Assembly: GCF_001432305.1 (NCBI RefSeq) | Contig: NZ_KQ483358.1 | Coordinates: 1,248,881-1,312,880, forward strand | Reading direction: 5' to 3' | Source: Curvibacter sp. PAE-UM | GTDB lineage: Bacteria > Pseudomonadota > Gammaproteobacteria > Burkholderiales > Burkholderiaceae_C | Length of the DNA: 64,000 nucleotides | Part shown: positions 9,212 through 17,959 of the stretch, piece by piece | How positions within the stretch are numbered: the stretch's first letter is position 1 | Layout: each line of letters starts with the position of its first letter | Program-made: the position numbers and the translations under genes | The notes under the pieces: model-generated | Database searches by the model: none | Told to the model about the DNA's origin: nothing | The model's input: the letters and a program-made list of their open reading frames with translations, nothing else

Positions 9212-9964
9212 ATGAGCGAACCCACGCCCGAGCAGGAGATCGCGCGGCTGCAAGCCGAGCTGCACGACGCGCGCGCCGCACTCGGCGACTTTGCCTACGC
9301 GGTCTCGCACGACCTGCGCGCCAGCCTGCGCCACATCATGTCCTATGCGGCTTTGCTGCGCGAGGAGGCCGGGCCCGTGCTGCCGGGTGAAGCGCTGAGC
9401 TACCTGGAGACGGTCCACGGCGCGGCCCGCACGCTGGGCCAGCAGATCGACGGCCTGATGAGCTGGTCGCAGCTGGACCGGGTCGAACTGCAGGTGCGCG
9501 AGTGGGAGGTCGGCACCCTGTTGGCCGAGGCGCAGGCCCAGCTGGCCGAGTTGTGTGCCGGCCGCCGCATCGAATGGCAGGTGCAGGAGGGTTTGCCGAT
9601 CGTCATCGGGGACGGTGCGCTGCTGCGCCAGCTCTTTGTGCACCTGCTGTCCAACGCGCTCAAGTTCACGCGTCCGCGCGACACAGCGGTGATCGAGGTC
9701 GGTGCCGAGGTGAGACCCGAGGGCTTGGCCACCCTCTGCGTGCGCGACAACGGCGTGGGCTTCGACCCGGTGCGCCAGTTCAAGCTCTTCCATGTCTTCC
9801 AGCGTCTGCACAGCGCCAGCCAGTTCGAAGGCCTGGGCCTGGGGCTGGCACTCGCGCGCAAGATCGTCGAACGCCACGGCGGCAGCATCCGTGCCGAAGG
9901 CGCCCTCGACGCCGGCTGCACCGTCAGCTTCACGCTGCCGTGTGCCATGGGCGCGCCCGTTTGA
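9212..9964 (+). CDS. soluble sensor histidine kinase without a visible input domain
   Basis: 250 residues. After a short N-terminal coiled segment comes a HisKA dimerisation domain with phospho-acceptor His33 in FAYAVSHDLRASLRH. A HATPase domain follows with N box LLSNALKFT, G1 box DNGVGFD and G2 box GLGLGLALA. There is no transmembrane segment, PAS or GAF domain, so the input must come from a partner protein or a very short N-terminal region. It starts 10 bp after glmU and may be co-transcribed. No response regulator is adjacent, so the partner is unknown. Confidence 0.88.
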   Translation: MSEPTPEQEIARLQAELHDARAALGDFAYAVSHDLRASLRHIMSYAALLREEAGPVLPGEALSYLETVHGAARTLGQQIDGLMSWSQLDRVELQVREWEVGTLLAEAQAQLAELCAGRRIEWQVQEGLPIVIGDGALLRQLFVHLLSNALKFTRPRDTAVIEVGAEVRPEGLATLCVRDNGVGFDPVRQFKLFHVFQRLHSASQFEGLGLGLALARKIVERHGGSIRAEGALDAGCTVSFTLPCAMGAPV

Positions 9965-9989
9965 GCCGAGCCTGGCGGGTCCGGCCTGG

Positions 9990-10481
9990 CTAGGATTTCG
10001 CCGGCAGCGGCACGCGCGTGCCGAACTTGCTGCGTTTCACGCTGAAAAAGGCTTTCACGTTGCGCACATTGGCGTCGCTGGTGAACAGGCGTTGCGCCAG
10101 CGCCAGGTAGTCCGGCATGTCGCGCGCGTGCACCACCAGCACGAAGTCCGGCCCGGGCGAAACGCGGTAGCACTGCTGCACCGCCTCGTCGGCTGCCACA
10201 CGCAACTCGAAGGCCGTCTGCGCCTCTTCCCCCTGGCGCTCCAGCGTGATCTCCACGATGGCCTGCAGGCCGTGGCCCAACAGGGGCGCGAGCTGGTCCG
10301 TGCTGAGGATGGCGACCTGCTTCTCGATCAGGCCGCCATCGACCAGGCGCTTGACGCGCCGCAGGCAGGTGGGCGGCGAGATGTGGGCCAGCGCGGCCAG
10401 GGCCTGGTTGCTTAGGCTGGCGTCTTTCTGCAGGGCGTCGAGCAGCAGCAGATCCGTGGCATCTATGGTGATTGATTCCAT
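9990..10481 (-). CDS. Lrp/AsnC family transcriptional regulator
   Basis: 163 residues. An N-terminal winged-helix DNA-binding domain (DATDLLLLDALQKDASLSNQALA, then PPTCLRRVKRL) is followed by an AsnC/RAM ligand-binding domain (about residues 70-155). It is divergent from glmS, and the AT-rich gap of 134 bp contains a perfect 12-bp inverted repeat 36 bp upstream of its own start. It is therefore likely to regulate itself and possibly glmS. Two frames upstream extend it, but the ATG at 10481 is preferred by family length. Ligand unknown. Confidence 0.9.
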   Translation of the reverse strand: MESITIDATDLLLLDALQKDASLSNQALAALAHISPPTCLRRVKRLVDGGLIEKQVAILSTDQLAPLLGHGLQAIVEITLERQGEEAQTAFELRVAADEAVQQCYRVSPGPDFVLVVHARDMPDYLALAQRLFTSDANVRNVKAFFSVKRSKFGTRVPLPAKS

Positions 10482-10516
10482 TTGTTTATTATTTTTGAAA
10501 TATTTGGTCTTGTCAT

Positions 10517-10547
10517 GTGGTTTATGAAATTTAAGTTCATAAACCAC
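10517..10547. promoter_or_regulatory. perfect 12-bp inverted repeat between the lrp-like gene and glmS
   Basis: The left arm GTGGTTTATGAA (10517-10528) and right arm TTCATAAACCAC (10536-10547) are exact complements around a 7-nt AT spacer. The site lies 36 bp upstream of the Lrp-type gene and 69 bp upstream of glmS, in a stretch far more AT-rich than its surroundings. It is the best candidate operator for the Lrp-type regulator. Confidence 0.65.
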
Positions 10548-10615
10548 AAAAAATCAATGAGATATTTTTTATTACTGCTTCTACCATCGCCCCATCGAGT
10601 TCAGGAGACACCTCT

Positions 10616-12466
10616 ATGTGTGGCATCGTCGGCGCCGTTTCCAATCACAACATCGTCCCCGTGCTGGTCCAGGGCCTGCAGCGCCTGGAGTACCGCGGTT
10701 ATGACTCCTGCGGTGTGGCCGTGCATGCGGCTGGCGGCCTGCAGCGCGCGCGCAGCACCTCGCGGGTGGCCGAACTGGCCGAGCAGGTGGCCCGCGATAA
10801 CGTGACCGGCTACACCGGCATTGCCCACACCCGCTGGGCCACGCATGGCGTCCCCGCCGTGCACAACGCTCATCCCCACTTCAGCCAGGGTCCGGGCGCC
10901 GACACGGCCCAGCGCGCGGCGCGTGTGGCCCTGGTGCACAACGGCATCATCGAAAACCATGACGAACTGCGCGCCGCCTTGCAGAAGAAGGGTTACGTCT
11001 TCGTCAGCCAGACCGACACCGAGGTCATCGCCCACCTGATCGACTCCATCTACGAAGGCGACCTGTTCGAGGCCGTGAAGGCTGCCACCAAGCAGCTGCA
11101 CGGCGCCTACGCCATCGCCGTCTTCCACAAGGACGAGCCGCACCGTGTGATCGGCGCACGCGCCGGCTCGCCGCTGATCCTGGGCGTGGGCAGCGATGGT
11201 TCGCATTACCTGGCCAGTGATGCCATGGCCCTGGCCGGCGTGACCGACCAGATCGTCTACCTGGAAGAAGGCGACGTGGTGGATCTGCAGCTGGGCAAGT
11301 TCTGGGTGGTGGGGCGCGACCACAAACCCGCGCAGCGCGTCGTCAAGACCGTGTTGGCCCACAGCGGCGCGGCCGAACTCGGCCCCTACCGCCACTACAT
11401 GCAGAAGGAAATCTTCGAGCAGCCGCGCGCCATTGCCGACACGCTCGAAGGCGTGGAAGGCATCGTGCCCGAGCTGTTTGGTGACGGCGCTTACCGCGTC
11501 TTCAAGGACATCGACAACGTGCTCATCCTGGCCTGCGGCACCAGCTACTACAGCGGCTGCGCCGCCAAGTACTGGCTGGAGAGCATTGCCAAGATTCCCA
11601 CGCAGGTCGAGGTGGCCAGCGAATACCGCTACCGCGACTCGGTGCCCAACCCGCGCACGCTGGTGGTCACCATCAGCCAGTCGGGTGAGACGGCGGACAC
11701 CCTGGCCGCCTTGCGCCACGCGCAAAGCCTGGGCATGGCGCAGACGCTGACCATCTGCAATGTGGCGACCAGCGCCATGGTGCGCGAGTGCAAGCTGGCC
11801 TACATCACGCGCGCAGGCGTCGAGATCGGCGTGGCTTCCACCAAGGCCTTCACCACGCAGCTGGCAGGCCTCTTCCTGCTGACGCTGGCGCTGGCCCAGG
11901 TGCGCGGGCATCTGAGTGACGAAGACGAGGCGCAACACCTCAAGGCCATGCGCCACCTGCCCGTGGCCCTGCAGGCCGTGCTGGCGCTGGAGCCGCAGGT
12001 CATGAGCTGGGCCGAGGACTTCGCCCGCATGGAGAACGCGCTCTTCCTGGGCCGTGGCCTGCACTACCCCATCGCGCTCGAAGGCGCGCTCAAGCTCAAG
12101 GAAATCAGCTACATCCACGCCGAGGCTTACCCCGCGGGTGAGCTCAAGCACGGCCCCCTGGCCCTGGTGACCAGCGCCATGCCCGTGGTCACGGTGGCGC
12201 CCAACGACGCGCTGCTGGAAAAACTCAAGAGCAATCTGCACGAGGTGCGCGCGCGTGGTGGCGTGCTCTACGTGCTGGCCGATGCCGACACCCGTATCGA
12301 AAGCGGCGAAGGCCTGCACGTGATCCGCATGCCTGAGCACTACGGGGCGCTGTCACCCCTGCTGCACGTGGTGCCGCTGCAGTTGCTGGCCTATCACACG
12401 GCCTGCGCGCGGGGGACAGATGTGGACAAACCGAGAAATCTGGCCAAGAGTGTCACCGTCGAATGA
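10616..12466 (+). CDS. glmS: glutamine-fructose-6-phosphate aminotransferase (isomerising)
   Basis: 616 residues, normal for GlmS. Makes glucosamine-6-phosphate from fructose-6-P and glutamine, the first step towards UDP-GlcNAc. Cys2 is exposed after Met removal (MCGIVGAV) and is the Ntn glutaminase nucleophile. RWATHG and [12 protein letters not shown] belong to the same domain. Two SIS domains follow ([36 protein letters not shown]), and the C-terminus KSVTVE is the conserved sugar-site tail. The ATG follows AGGAGACAC. The last 12 codons and the stop are repeated 140 bp downstream. Confidence 0.97.
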   Translation: MCGIVGAVSNHNIVPVLVQGLQRLEYRGYDSCGVAVHAAGGLQRARSTSRVAELAEQVARDNVTGYTGIAHTRWATHGVPAVHNAHPHFSQGPGADTAQRAARVALVHNGIIENHDELRAALQKKGYVFVSQTDTEVIAHLIDSIYEGDLFEAVKAATKQLHGAYAIAVFHKDEPHRVIGARAGSPLILGVGSDGSHYLASDAMALAGVTDQIVYLEEGDVVDLQLGKFWVVGRDHKPAQRVVKTVLAHSGAAELGPYRHYMQKEIFEQPRAIADTLEGVEGIVPELFGDGAYRVFKDIDNVLILACGTSYYSGCAAKYWLESIAKIPTQVEVASEYRYRDSVPNPRTLVVTISQSGETADTLAALRHAQSLGMAQTLTICNVATSAMVRECKLAYITRAGVEIGVASTKAFTTQLAGLFLLTLALAQVRGHLSDEDEAQHLKAMRHLPVALQAVLALEPQVMSWAEDFARMENALFLGRGLHYPIALEGALKLKEISYIHAEAYPAGELKHGPLALVTSAMPVVTVAPNDALLEKLKSNLHEVRARGGVLYVLADADTRIESGEGLHVIRMPEHYGALSPLLHVVPLQLLAYHTACARGTDVDKPRNLAKSVTVE

Positions 12467-12481
12467 CGGGAAAACTCTGGG

Positions 12482-12563
12482 TGTCGCGTAGCGACAGCGC
12501 CGCAGGCGCGCCAGGCTTCTGGGTTTGGATGTCGCTCACTTCGCGCAGCGAAGTTATGCGACA
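12482..12563. repeat. two stem-loops between glmS and its duplicated tail
   Basis: The first hairpin (12482-12496) is TGTCGC-gta-GCGACA. The second (12530-12563) begins and ends with the same TGTCGC/GCGACA arms and has an inner ACTTCGC-gca-GCGAAGT stem. Neither has a T-run. They fill most of the space between the end of glmS and the repeated copy of its 3' end. Confidence 0.6.
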
Positions 12564-12564
12564 G

Positions 12565-12606
12565 CACAAGCCGCGTAATCTCGCCAAGAGTGTGACGGTC
12601 GAATGA
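12565..12606 (+). pseudogene. duplicated 3' end of glmS (residual tail)
   Basis: These 42 bases translate in frame as [13 protein letters not shown]-stop, matching the true GlmS tail [13 protein letters not shown]-stop at 12425-12466. Several synonymous positions differ between the copies, so it is not a recent slippage product. There is no upstream coding sequence, so it is a remnant. The 3' end of glmS is the well-known recognition target of Tn7-type transposition (attTn7), and a leftover tail is what an exchange or insertion event at this site could leave. No Tn7 ends were seen. Confidence 0.7.
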
Positions 12607-12616
12607 CCGCGACGCG

Positions 12617-13819
12617 TCAGCGCCGCCTCAGATAAACATAACGCCCATGCACCGGACGTTGCTGGTCAAAGCGTATGGCTTCTTCGTGGCTGCTCACCAG
12701 GTCGTAGCCATGCCGCTGCGCGAGCTCCTGCAGATAGGCGGGTGAGTGGGCGTAGCGCAGGCTGGGCAGCAACTGCACGGTTTGCCCGGGCGCAGCGTCC
12801 TCCACGGTGAAGGCCAGCCAGCTACCCTTACGCATGCGGGTCGCCAGCAGGCCAAAGACCTGTTCCAGCGCGCCGACGTAGATGAAGACGTCGGCGGCCA
12901 GCACCAGGTCATACGGTTCCTGCGCGGCGGCCAGGAAGTCGTGGATGTCGCCGACATGCAGCGCGTTGTAGATCGCGCGTTGCCTGGCCTTGTCGACCAT
13001 GGCAGGCGCCAGGTCGATACCCACCAGGTGATCCACGCGTGAGCGCACATGGGCGCCGCACAGGCCGGTGCCGCAGCCCAGATCCAGTGCCCTGGAGAAG
13101 TGCGCGCCGGCCTCGGGCGGCAGGCGGTCGACGAGCAGCTGGTGGCCCTGGTAGCCCAGCTGGCCCACGAGGTGCGCGTCGAATTCCTCGGCGTACTGAT
13201 CGAAGAGTTGCCTGACGTACTGCTGAGGGGGCGTGGGGACGTCGGCCTGTTGCGTCACGGCAGCCAGAAAATAGGCCACCACCTCAGGATCGGCGCCGTT
13301 GTCCAATGCCCGCTGGAAACAGGCTGCCGCCTGTTCGAACTGGCCGGCTTCGCGGTACAGGCTGCCCAGTTCGGTCAGCGCGGCCGTGTGTTTGGCATCG
13401 CGCTCCAGGGCCTCCTGGTAGGCGCGTATGGCATCGGGAATGCGGCCCTGCCGTGCCAGGCACTGCGCATACTGGGCACGCAGCGTGGCCGATGCTTCAC
13501 CCAGGGCAAAGCAGCGCTCGAAGCTGCTGGCGGCTGCCTCGAAATGTGCGAGTTCCAGCTGGGCTTCGGCCAAGGCCAGCCAGGCGCCCAGTTGTTCCGG
13601 CTCGGCCGCCAGCGTGTCGCGCAAGAGGGGCTCCGCTTCGGCATAACGCTTGAGCCTGACCCGGGCGATGCCCAGGTTCTGCATCACCGAGACACGCCCC
13701 GGGGCGAGTTCCAATGCCCGCTCGAAATGGCCTTCGGCCGCCTGCCAGTCGCCGGCTTCCAGGGTGTGCAGGCCTTGCAGGAAAGAGGCCTTGGCTTGTT
13801 CGAGATGGTCTGCGCTCAT
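12617..13819 (-). CDS. TPR-repeat SAM-dependent methyltransferase
   Basis: 400 residues. The N-terminal 190 residues are about five tetratricopeptide repeats (for example AEGHFERALELAPG, LGSLYREAGQFEQAAACFQRAL). A class I methyltransferase domain follows with SAM motif I DLGCGTGLCG near residue 240 and motif II GIDLAPAMVDKA. The methyl acceptor is unknown; TPR-methyltransferases of this layout are usually annotated only as such. It is convergent with glmS and its duplicated tail. A GGGTTTACCC-type palindrome lies about 65 bp upstream of its start. Confidence 0.88.
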   Translation of the reverse strand: MSADHLEQAKASFLQGLHTLEAGDWQAAEGHFERALELAPGRVSVMQNLGIARVRLKRYAEAEPLLRDTLAAEPEQLGAWLALAEAQLELAHFEAAASSFERCFALGEASATLRAQYAQCLARQGRIPDAIRAYQEALERDAKHTAALTELGSLYREAGQFEQAAACFQRALDNGADPEVVAYFLAAVTQQADVPTPPQQYVRQLFDQYAEEFDAHLVGQLGYQGHQLLVDRLPPEAGAHFSRALDLGCGTGLCGAHVRSRVDHLVGIDLAPAMVDKARQRAIYNALHVGDIHDFLAAAQEPYDLVLAADVFIYVGALEQVFGLLATRMRKGSWLAFTVEDAAPGQTVQLLPSLRYAHSPAYLQELAQRHGYDLVSSHEEAIRFDQQRPVHGRYVYLRRR

Positions 13820-13882
13820 GCCGGAATTATCTGGTGCCCCGGACGCAGGAGACGCCTGATCGCACCACGGCTATCGTTTCAT

Positions 13883-13898
13883 GCGGGTTTACCCGGGC
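13883..13898. promoter_or_regulatory. GGGTTTACCC palindromic motif, copy 1
   Basis: The 12-mer CGGGTTTACCCG lies upstream of the TPR-methyltransferase gene. The same 12-mer occurs on the opposite strand at about 57255-57266, between moxR and the cytochrome c4 gene. Two identical 12-mers upstream of genes may be a shared regulator site, or simply a common short palindrome. The rest of the 277-bp gap 13820-14096 shows no gene. Confidence 0.3.
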
Positions 13899-14096
13899 GC
13901 TCATCCATCGCATGATGATATGGAATAGGACGTAATCGGCATTGGACCCAGACCGCTGACGTTTCTAAACTCAGAGCTTGCGACGCAGCCAGCACCCCTC
14001 TACACGAACAATGGCCACAGATAGCAAACAGGCATTGCTCCTCCACTGCGAGTTCCCAGGTCCCTGAGGCCTGGGCCAGCGAGTCTATTCATCACC

Positions 14097-16304
14097 ATGC
14101 CTGACGTCTCCACCTCCCAGCCCCGCGGTTTTGTGATCGACCGCAAGGACGGCCGCCCGCAATTGCCCGGCAGCCTGCACACCAACCGTCGCCTCTCGCA
14201 ATGGCTGGGTTTCGATGAGCCCGGCCGGGTGCATGTGTACACCGGCAAGGTTGAACTGGGGCAGGGCATCCTCACCGCGTTGATGCTCATCGTGGCCGAA
14301 GAGCTGGACGTGCCGCTGGAGAGCGTGCGCATCCGCAGCGCCAGCACCGCGATAGGCCCCGATGAAGGCGTGACCTCGGGCAGCCTGTCGGTGCAGGACA
14401 GCGGTGGCGCCTTGCGCCAGGTCTGTGCCGAGGTGCGTGCCATGGCTCTGCAACATGCGGCGCTGCTGACCGGCCAGAGCGCCGACACGATAGAGGTGCA
14501 GGCCGGGCGCTTCTGCACCGCGCAGGGGCAGGATCTGGGTGACTACACGACCCTGCTCAAGGGCGTGGATCTCAACATCGAGTGCGCGGGCGCGGCACGG
14601 CCCAAGACGGCCGCGCAGCGCAGCCTGCTGGGGCAGGCGCGCCCCGAGCGCATCGATCTGGCCGACAAGGTGTTTGGCCAGGCCCGTTTCATCCAGGACC
14701 TGCGCCTGCCCGGACTGCAACACGGCCGCGTGCTGCGCCCGCCCACACTGGACGCCACGCTGGCCCATTGGCCGGCAGACGAGGCGGCGGCGCTGCCGCC
14801 CGGTGTGCGCTGCTGGGCCGACGGACGTTTCATCGCCATCGTTGCGGCCACTGAGCGCGATGCCGAGACGGCAGCCACCCGACTGGCGGGCAAGATCAAG
14901 TGGCAGGCCGGTGCACCCCTGCCCGACGTACATGCGCTGGACGCTTTTCTCACGTCGGCCCCGCACGAGACCACGAAAACGGCCGAGCGCGGTGAAACCG
15001 CCTGGCCCAGTGACGGCCTGCAGCACCACGCGGTCTACCTCAAACCCTATCTGGCGCATGCCTCCATCGGCACCTCCTGCGCGCTGGCGCTATGGGACGG
15101 CAAGCGCCTGGAGGTCTGGACCCACAGCCAGGGCATCCACAACCTGCGCGACGATCTGGTCAAGGCCCTGGCCCGCGAAACCACGCCCGTGGCCAAGGAA
15201 GACATCGTCGTTCATCACGTCGAGGGCTCGGGCTGTTACGGCCACAACGGCGCCGACGACGTGGCCTTCGATGCCGTGCTGATGGCCCTGCGCTGCCCAG
15301 GCCAACCCGTGCGCGTGTTGTGGTCGCGCGCGGACGAGCTCACACACAGCCCGCTGGGTGCCGCGCACCGCGTAGCGCTGCGTGCCCGGCTCGATGACAC
15401 CGGTCAACTGAGCCACTGGCAACACGAACTCTGGGCCAACGGCTACAGCTCGCGCCCGGGCCGTGCGCCCGTGCCGGCCCTGCTGGCCGCCAGTGAGCGT
15501 GCCGACGCCACGGCCCTGCCCCTGCCCATCAACCCGCCGCTGGCCGCCGGCGGTGGTGCCGAGCGCAATGCGGTGCCGGCGTATGGGGTGCCCAATCTCC
15601 AGGTCATCCACAACCGCCTGACCGTGATGCCCCTGCGCACCTCGGCCATGCGCGCGCTGGGCGCCTATGCGAATGTGTTCGCGATCGAGTCCTTCGTCGA
15701 TGAACTCGCGCTGCAGGCCGGTGAGGCGCCGCTGGCTTTCCGCCAGCGTCACCTGGAAGACCCGCGCGCGCTGGCGGTGCTGCAGGAAGTGGTGCAGCGC
15801 TCCACCTGGTGGGGCCGGCGGGCCGAAGAACCCGAGGGCATAGGCCACGGCCTGGCCTGGGCACGCTACAAGAACACGGGGGCCTGGTGCGCGGTGATTG
15901 CGCGTGTGCAGGTGGACGAACAGGTGCGTGTGCTCAACCTCGATCTCGCGGTCGATGTGGGCATGGTGGTGGACCTCGATGGCGTCATCAACCAGATCGA
16001 AGGCGGCGCCGTCCAGAGCGTGAGCTGGACGACCAAGGAGCAGGTCACCTTTGACCGCGAGGCCATCACCAGCAACGAGTGGCTGAGCTACCCGGTGCTG
16101 CGCTTCAGCGAGGTGCCTGAGGTTCGCGTGCACGTGATCGACCGGCCCGACGAACCCCCGCTGGGTGCTGGCGAAGCCGCCCAGGGCCCGGTGGCCGCGG
16201 CGCTGGCCAATGCCGTGTTCGACGCCCTCGGTGTGCGTGTGCGCGAACTGCCTTTGACCCCCGACACGCTGCTGCGTGCCGTGCATGCCGCGGAGGCCGC
16301 ATGA
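14097..16304 (+). CDS. xanthine dehydrogenase-family molybdopterin subunit
   Basis: 735 residues, the large molybdenum-cofactor subunit of a hydroxylase of the isoquinoline 1-oxidoreductase / nicotinate dehydrogenase type. It begins with a GKVELGQGILTAL cofactor segment. Mid-protein motifs (EGSGCYGHNGADDV, RTSAMRALGAYAN) follow, and the C-terminal GAGEAAQGP carries the catalytic glutamate. There is no Tat or Sec signal and no fused cytochrome domain. The stop overlaps the start of the iron-sulfur subunit as ATGA. No FAD subunit is present in the cluster, which fits the two-subunit Ior-type class. The substrate is probably a N-heterocycle or aldehyde. Confidence 0.9.
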   Translation: MPDVSTSQPRGFVIDRKDGRPQLPGSLHTNRRLSQWLGFDEPGRVHVYTGKVELGQGILTALMLIVAEELDVPLESVRIRSASTAIGPDEGVTSGSLSVQDSGGALRQVCAEVRAMALQHAALLTGQSADTIEVQAGRFCTAQGQDLGDYTTLLKGVDLNIECAGAARPKTAAQRSLLGQARPERIDLADKVFGQARFIQDLRLPGLQHGRVLRPPTLDATLAHWPADEAAALPPGVRCWADGRFIAIVAATERDAETAATRLAGKIKWQAGAPLPDVHALDAFLTSAPHETTKTAERGETAWPSDGLQHHAVYLKPYLAHASIGTSCALALWDGKRLEVWTHSQGIHNLRDDLVKALARETTPVAKEDIVVHHVEGSGCYGHNGADDVAFDAVLMALRCPGQPVRVLWSRADELTHSPLGAAHRVALRARLDDTGQLSHWQHELWANGYSSRPGRAPVPALLAASERADATALPLPINPPLAAGGGAERNAVPAYGVPNLQVIHNRLTVMPLRTSAMRALGAYANVFAIESFVDELALQAGEAPLAFRQRHLEDPRALAVLQEVVQRSTWWGRRAEEPEGIGHGLAWARYKNTGAWCAVIARVQVDEQVRVLNLDLAVDVGMVVDLDGVINQIEGGAVQSVSWTTKEQVTFDREAITSNEWLSYPVLRFSEVPEVRVHVIDRPDEPPLGAGEAAQGPVAAALANAVFDALGVRVRELPLTPDTLLRAVHAAEAA

Positions 16305-16786
16305 GCGAAAAGAAACAGACCATGTTCCACGTCAACCAGCAGCCTGTCCACTTTGGTGGCGACGAGAAGGCTACCTTGCTCTCGGTGCTGCGTGATGAAT
16401 TGAACCTGAGCGGTCCCAAGTTCGGCTGCGGCCAGGGCGAATGCGGCGCCTGCATGGTGCTGGTGGACGGCCAGCCGCAGACCTCCTGCAATCTGCCGGT
16501 CTGGTCCATCCAGGGCCGGCAGGTAACCACACTCGAAGGCCTGGGCACGCCGGCCCAGCCGCACCCGGTGCAAACCGCTTTCATCGAAGAGCGCGCCGCC
16601 CAGTGCGGTTACTGCGTGGCCGGCATCATCACTTCGGCCTGCGCGCTGCTGGCGCGTAACCCTCAGCCCAGCCGCGACGACATCGTGTTGGGCCTGGAAA
16701 AACACCTCTGCCGTTGCGGCGCCCAGACGCGCATGGTGCGCGCCATCGAGCGCGCAGCAGCTTCCCCCATTTTCAAAAAATCCTGA
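16301..16786 (+). CDS. (2Fe-2S) small subunit of the molybdenum hydroxylase
   Basis: 161 residues, the electron-transfer partner of the preceding gene. The N-terminal plant-type ferredoxin domain has its cluster ligands in FGCGQGECGACMV and a later TSCN. The C-terminal helical domain binds the second cluster through QCGYCVAGI and HLCRCGA. The length and both cysteine sets are complete. Its ATG overlaps the large-subunit stop, so the two are translationally coupled. Electrons from this enzyme class often go to a membrane cytochrome, which is not in the cluster. Confidence 0.93.
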   Translation: MSEKKQTMFHVNQQPVHFGGDEKATLLSVLRDELNLSGPKFGCGQGECGACMVLVDGQPQTSCNLPVWSIQGRQVTTLEGLGTPAQPHPVQTAFIEERAAQCGYCVAGIITSACALLARNPQPSRDDIVLGLEKHLCRCGAQTRMVRAIERAAASPIFKKS

Positions 16787-16796
16787 CCCTTCACCC

Positions 16797-17915
16797 ATGC
16801 TCAAGAACTGGCTCTCCCCCAAAACCCACGCCCAAGGCTGCAACGGCTTCTGGTTCTGCAGCTGCGCGGGCCTGCCCATCGTGCCCGGCGGGGGCGGTGG
16901 CAGCACCACCGCCACGGGCCGCGCGCCGGTGATCATCCGCGGCAAGCGCGCACGCACGGTGGACGCGCACGCGCACTGCTACTTCCAGGCCGGCCTGGAC
17001 CTCATGGGCGCCGAGGCCAAGGGCGTACTACCCCCGGTCAAGGGCGTGCCCGAGCACTTTTTGCAGATGGACCAGCAGCTGGCCGCGCGCTTCGAGGCCA
17101 TGGACGCCATGGGCATCGACCTGCAGGTGCTGAGCATCAACCCCTTCTGGTACAAAAAAGATCGCGAGACCGCCGAGGCGATCTGCCGCGTGCACAACGA
17201 GAGCTTTGCCGAGCTGTGCGCGAACCACCCCAAGCGCCTGGCCGCCTTCGCCTCGCTGCCCATGCAGTTCCCCGAGCTTGCCGTGCAGATGCTCGAAGAA
17301 GCCGTCAAGAAACACGGCCTCAAGGGTGCAGCCATCGGCGGCAGCGTGGCCGGTGACGACTTCGCCAATCCGCAATACCACCCCGTGCTGGCCAAGGCGC
17401 AGGAACTGGGGGTGATGCTTTTCATCCACCCCCAGAGCACGCCCGAGCTGGCGGCCCGCCTCAAGGGCAATGGCTGGCTGTCCAACGTCATCGGCAACCC
17501 GCTGGACACCACCATCGCGCTGCAGAAGCTGATCTTCGAAGGCGTGTTCGACAAATACCCCGAGCTCAAGGTGCTGGGTGCCCACGGCGGCGGCTTCCTC
17601 GGTTCCTACGCGCCGCGCATGGACCGCAGCTGCTTCGTCTCGCCGCAGAATTGCAACCCCGAGATCGTGCTGAAGAAGAAGCCGACCGAGTACATCCGGC
17701 AGATCTACTTCGACTCGCTGGTCTTCACGGGTGAGGCGCTGCGCCACCTTGCAGCCGAGGTGGGCGCGAGCCAGATCATGATCGGCACCGACCACCCCAT
17801 CCCCTGGGTGGAGGACCCGGTGGGCCACGTGATGGCCACCCCTGAACTCAGCGACGAAGACCGCCTGGCCATCCTCGGCGAGAACGCGATCCGCGTGCTG
17901 GGGCTCACGGTCTGA
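16797..17915 (+). CDS. amidohydrolase family (ACMSD-like) with a Cys-rich N-terminal extension
   Basis: 372 residues in the amidohydrolase_2 / ACMSD branch of TIM-barrel hydrolases and decarboxylases. Metal ligands are visible as HAHCYF (H58, H60), FIHPQS, LGAHGGGF and the Asp in GTDHPIPW. Ahead of the barrel is an unusual N-terminal segment with Cys15, Cys21 and Cys23 (GCNGFWFCSCAG) and a five-glycine linker. It starts 10 bp after the iron-sulfur subunit, so it probably acts on the hydroxylated product, by ring or carboxyl cleavage. The exact reaction is not readable. Confidence 0.85.
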   Translation: MLKNWLSPKTHAQGCNGFWFCSCAGLPIVPGGGGGSTTATGRAPVIIRGKRARTVDAHAHCYFQAGLDLMGAEAKGVLPPVKGVPEHFLQMDQQLAARFEAMDAMGIDLQVLSINPFWYKKDRETAEAICRVHNESFAELCANHPKRLAAFASLPMQFPELAVQMLEEAVKKHGLKGAAIGGSVAGDDFANPQYHPVLAKAQELGVMLFIHPQSTPELAARLKGNGWLSNVIGNPLDTTIALQKLIFEGVFDKYPELKVLGAHGGGFLGSYAPRMDRSCFVSPQNCNPEIVLKKKPTEYIRQIYFDSLVFTGEALRHLAAEVGASQIMIGTDHPIPWVEDPVGHVMATPELSDEDRLAILGENAIRVLGLTV

Positions 17916-17959
17916 AGGCCGGCGGCCCACCCTCTACATACAACCACGAAGGAGACACC

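Noticed and set aside
10616-12466. A glmS ribozyme or riboswitch in the glmS leader
   Set aside because: The leader shows only the inverted repeat and a normal ribosome site, and the ribozyme is a feature of Gram-positive bacteria.
12425-12606. Intact Tn7-like element at the glmS 3' end
   Set aside because: No tnsABCD-type gene, no transposon ends and only 100 bp between the two tails.
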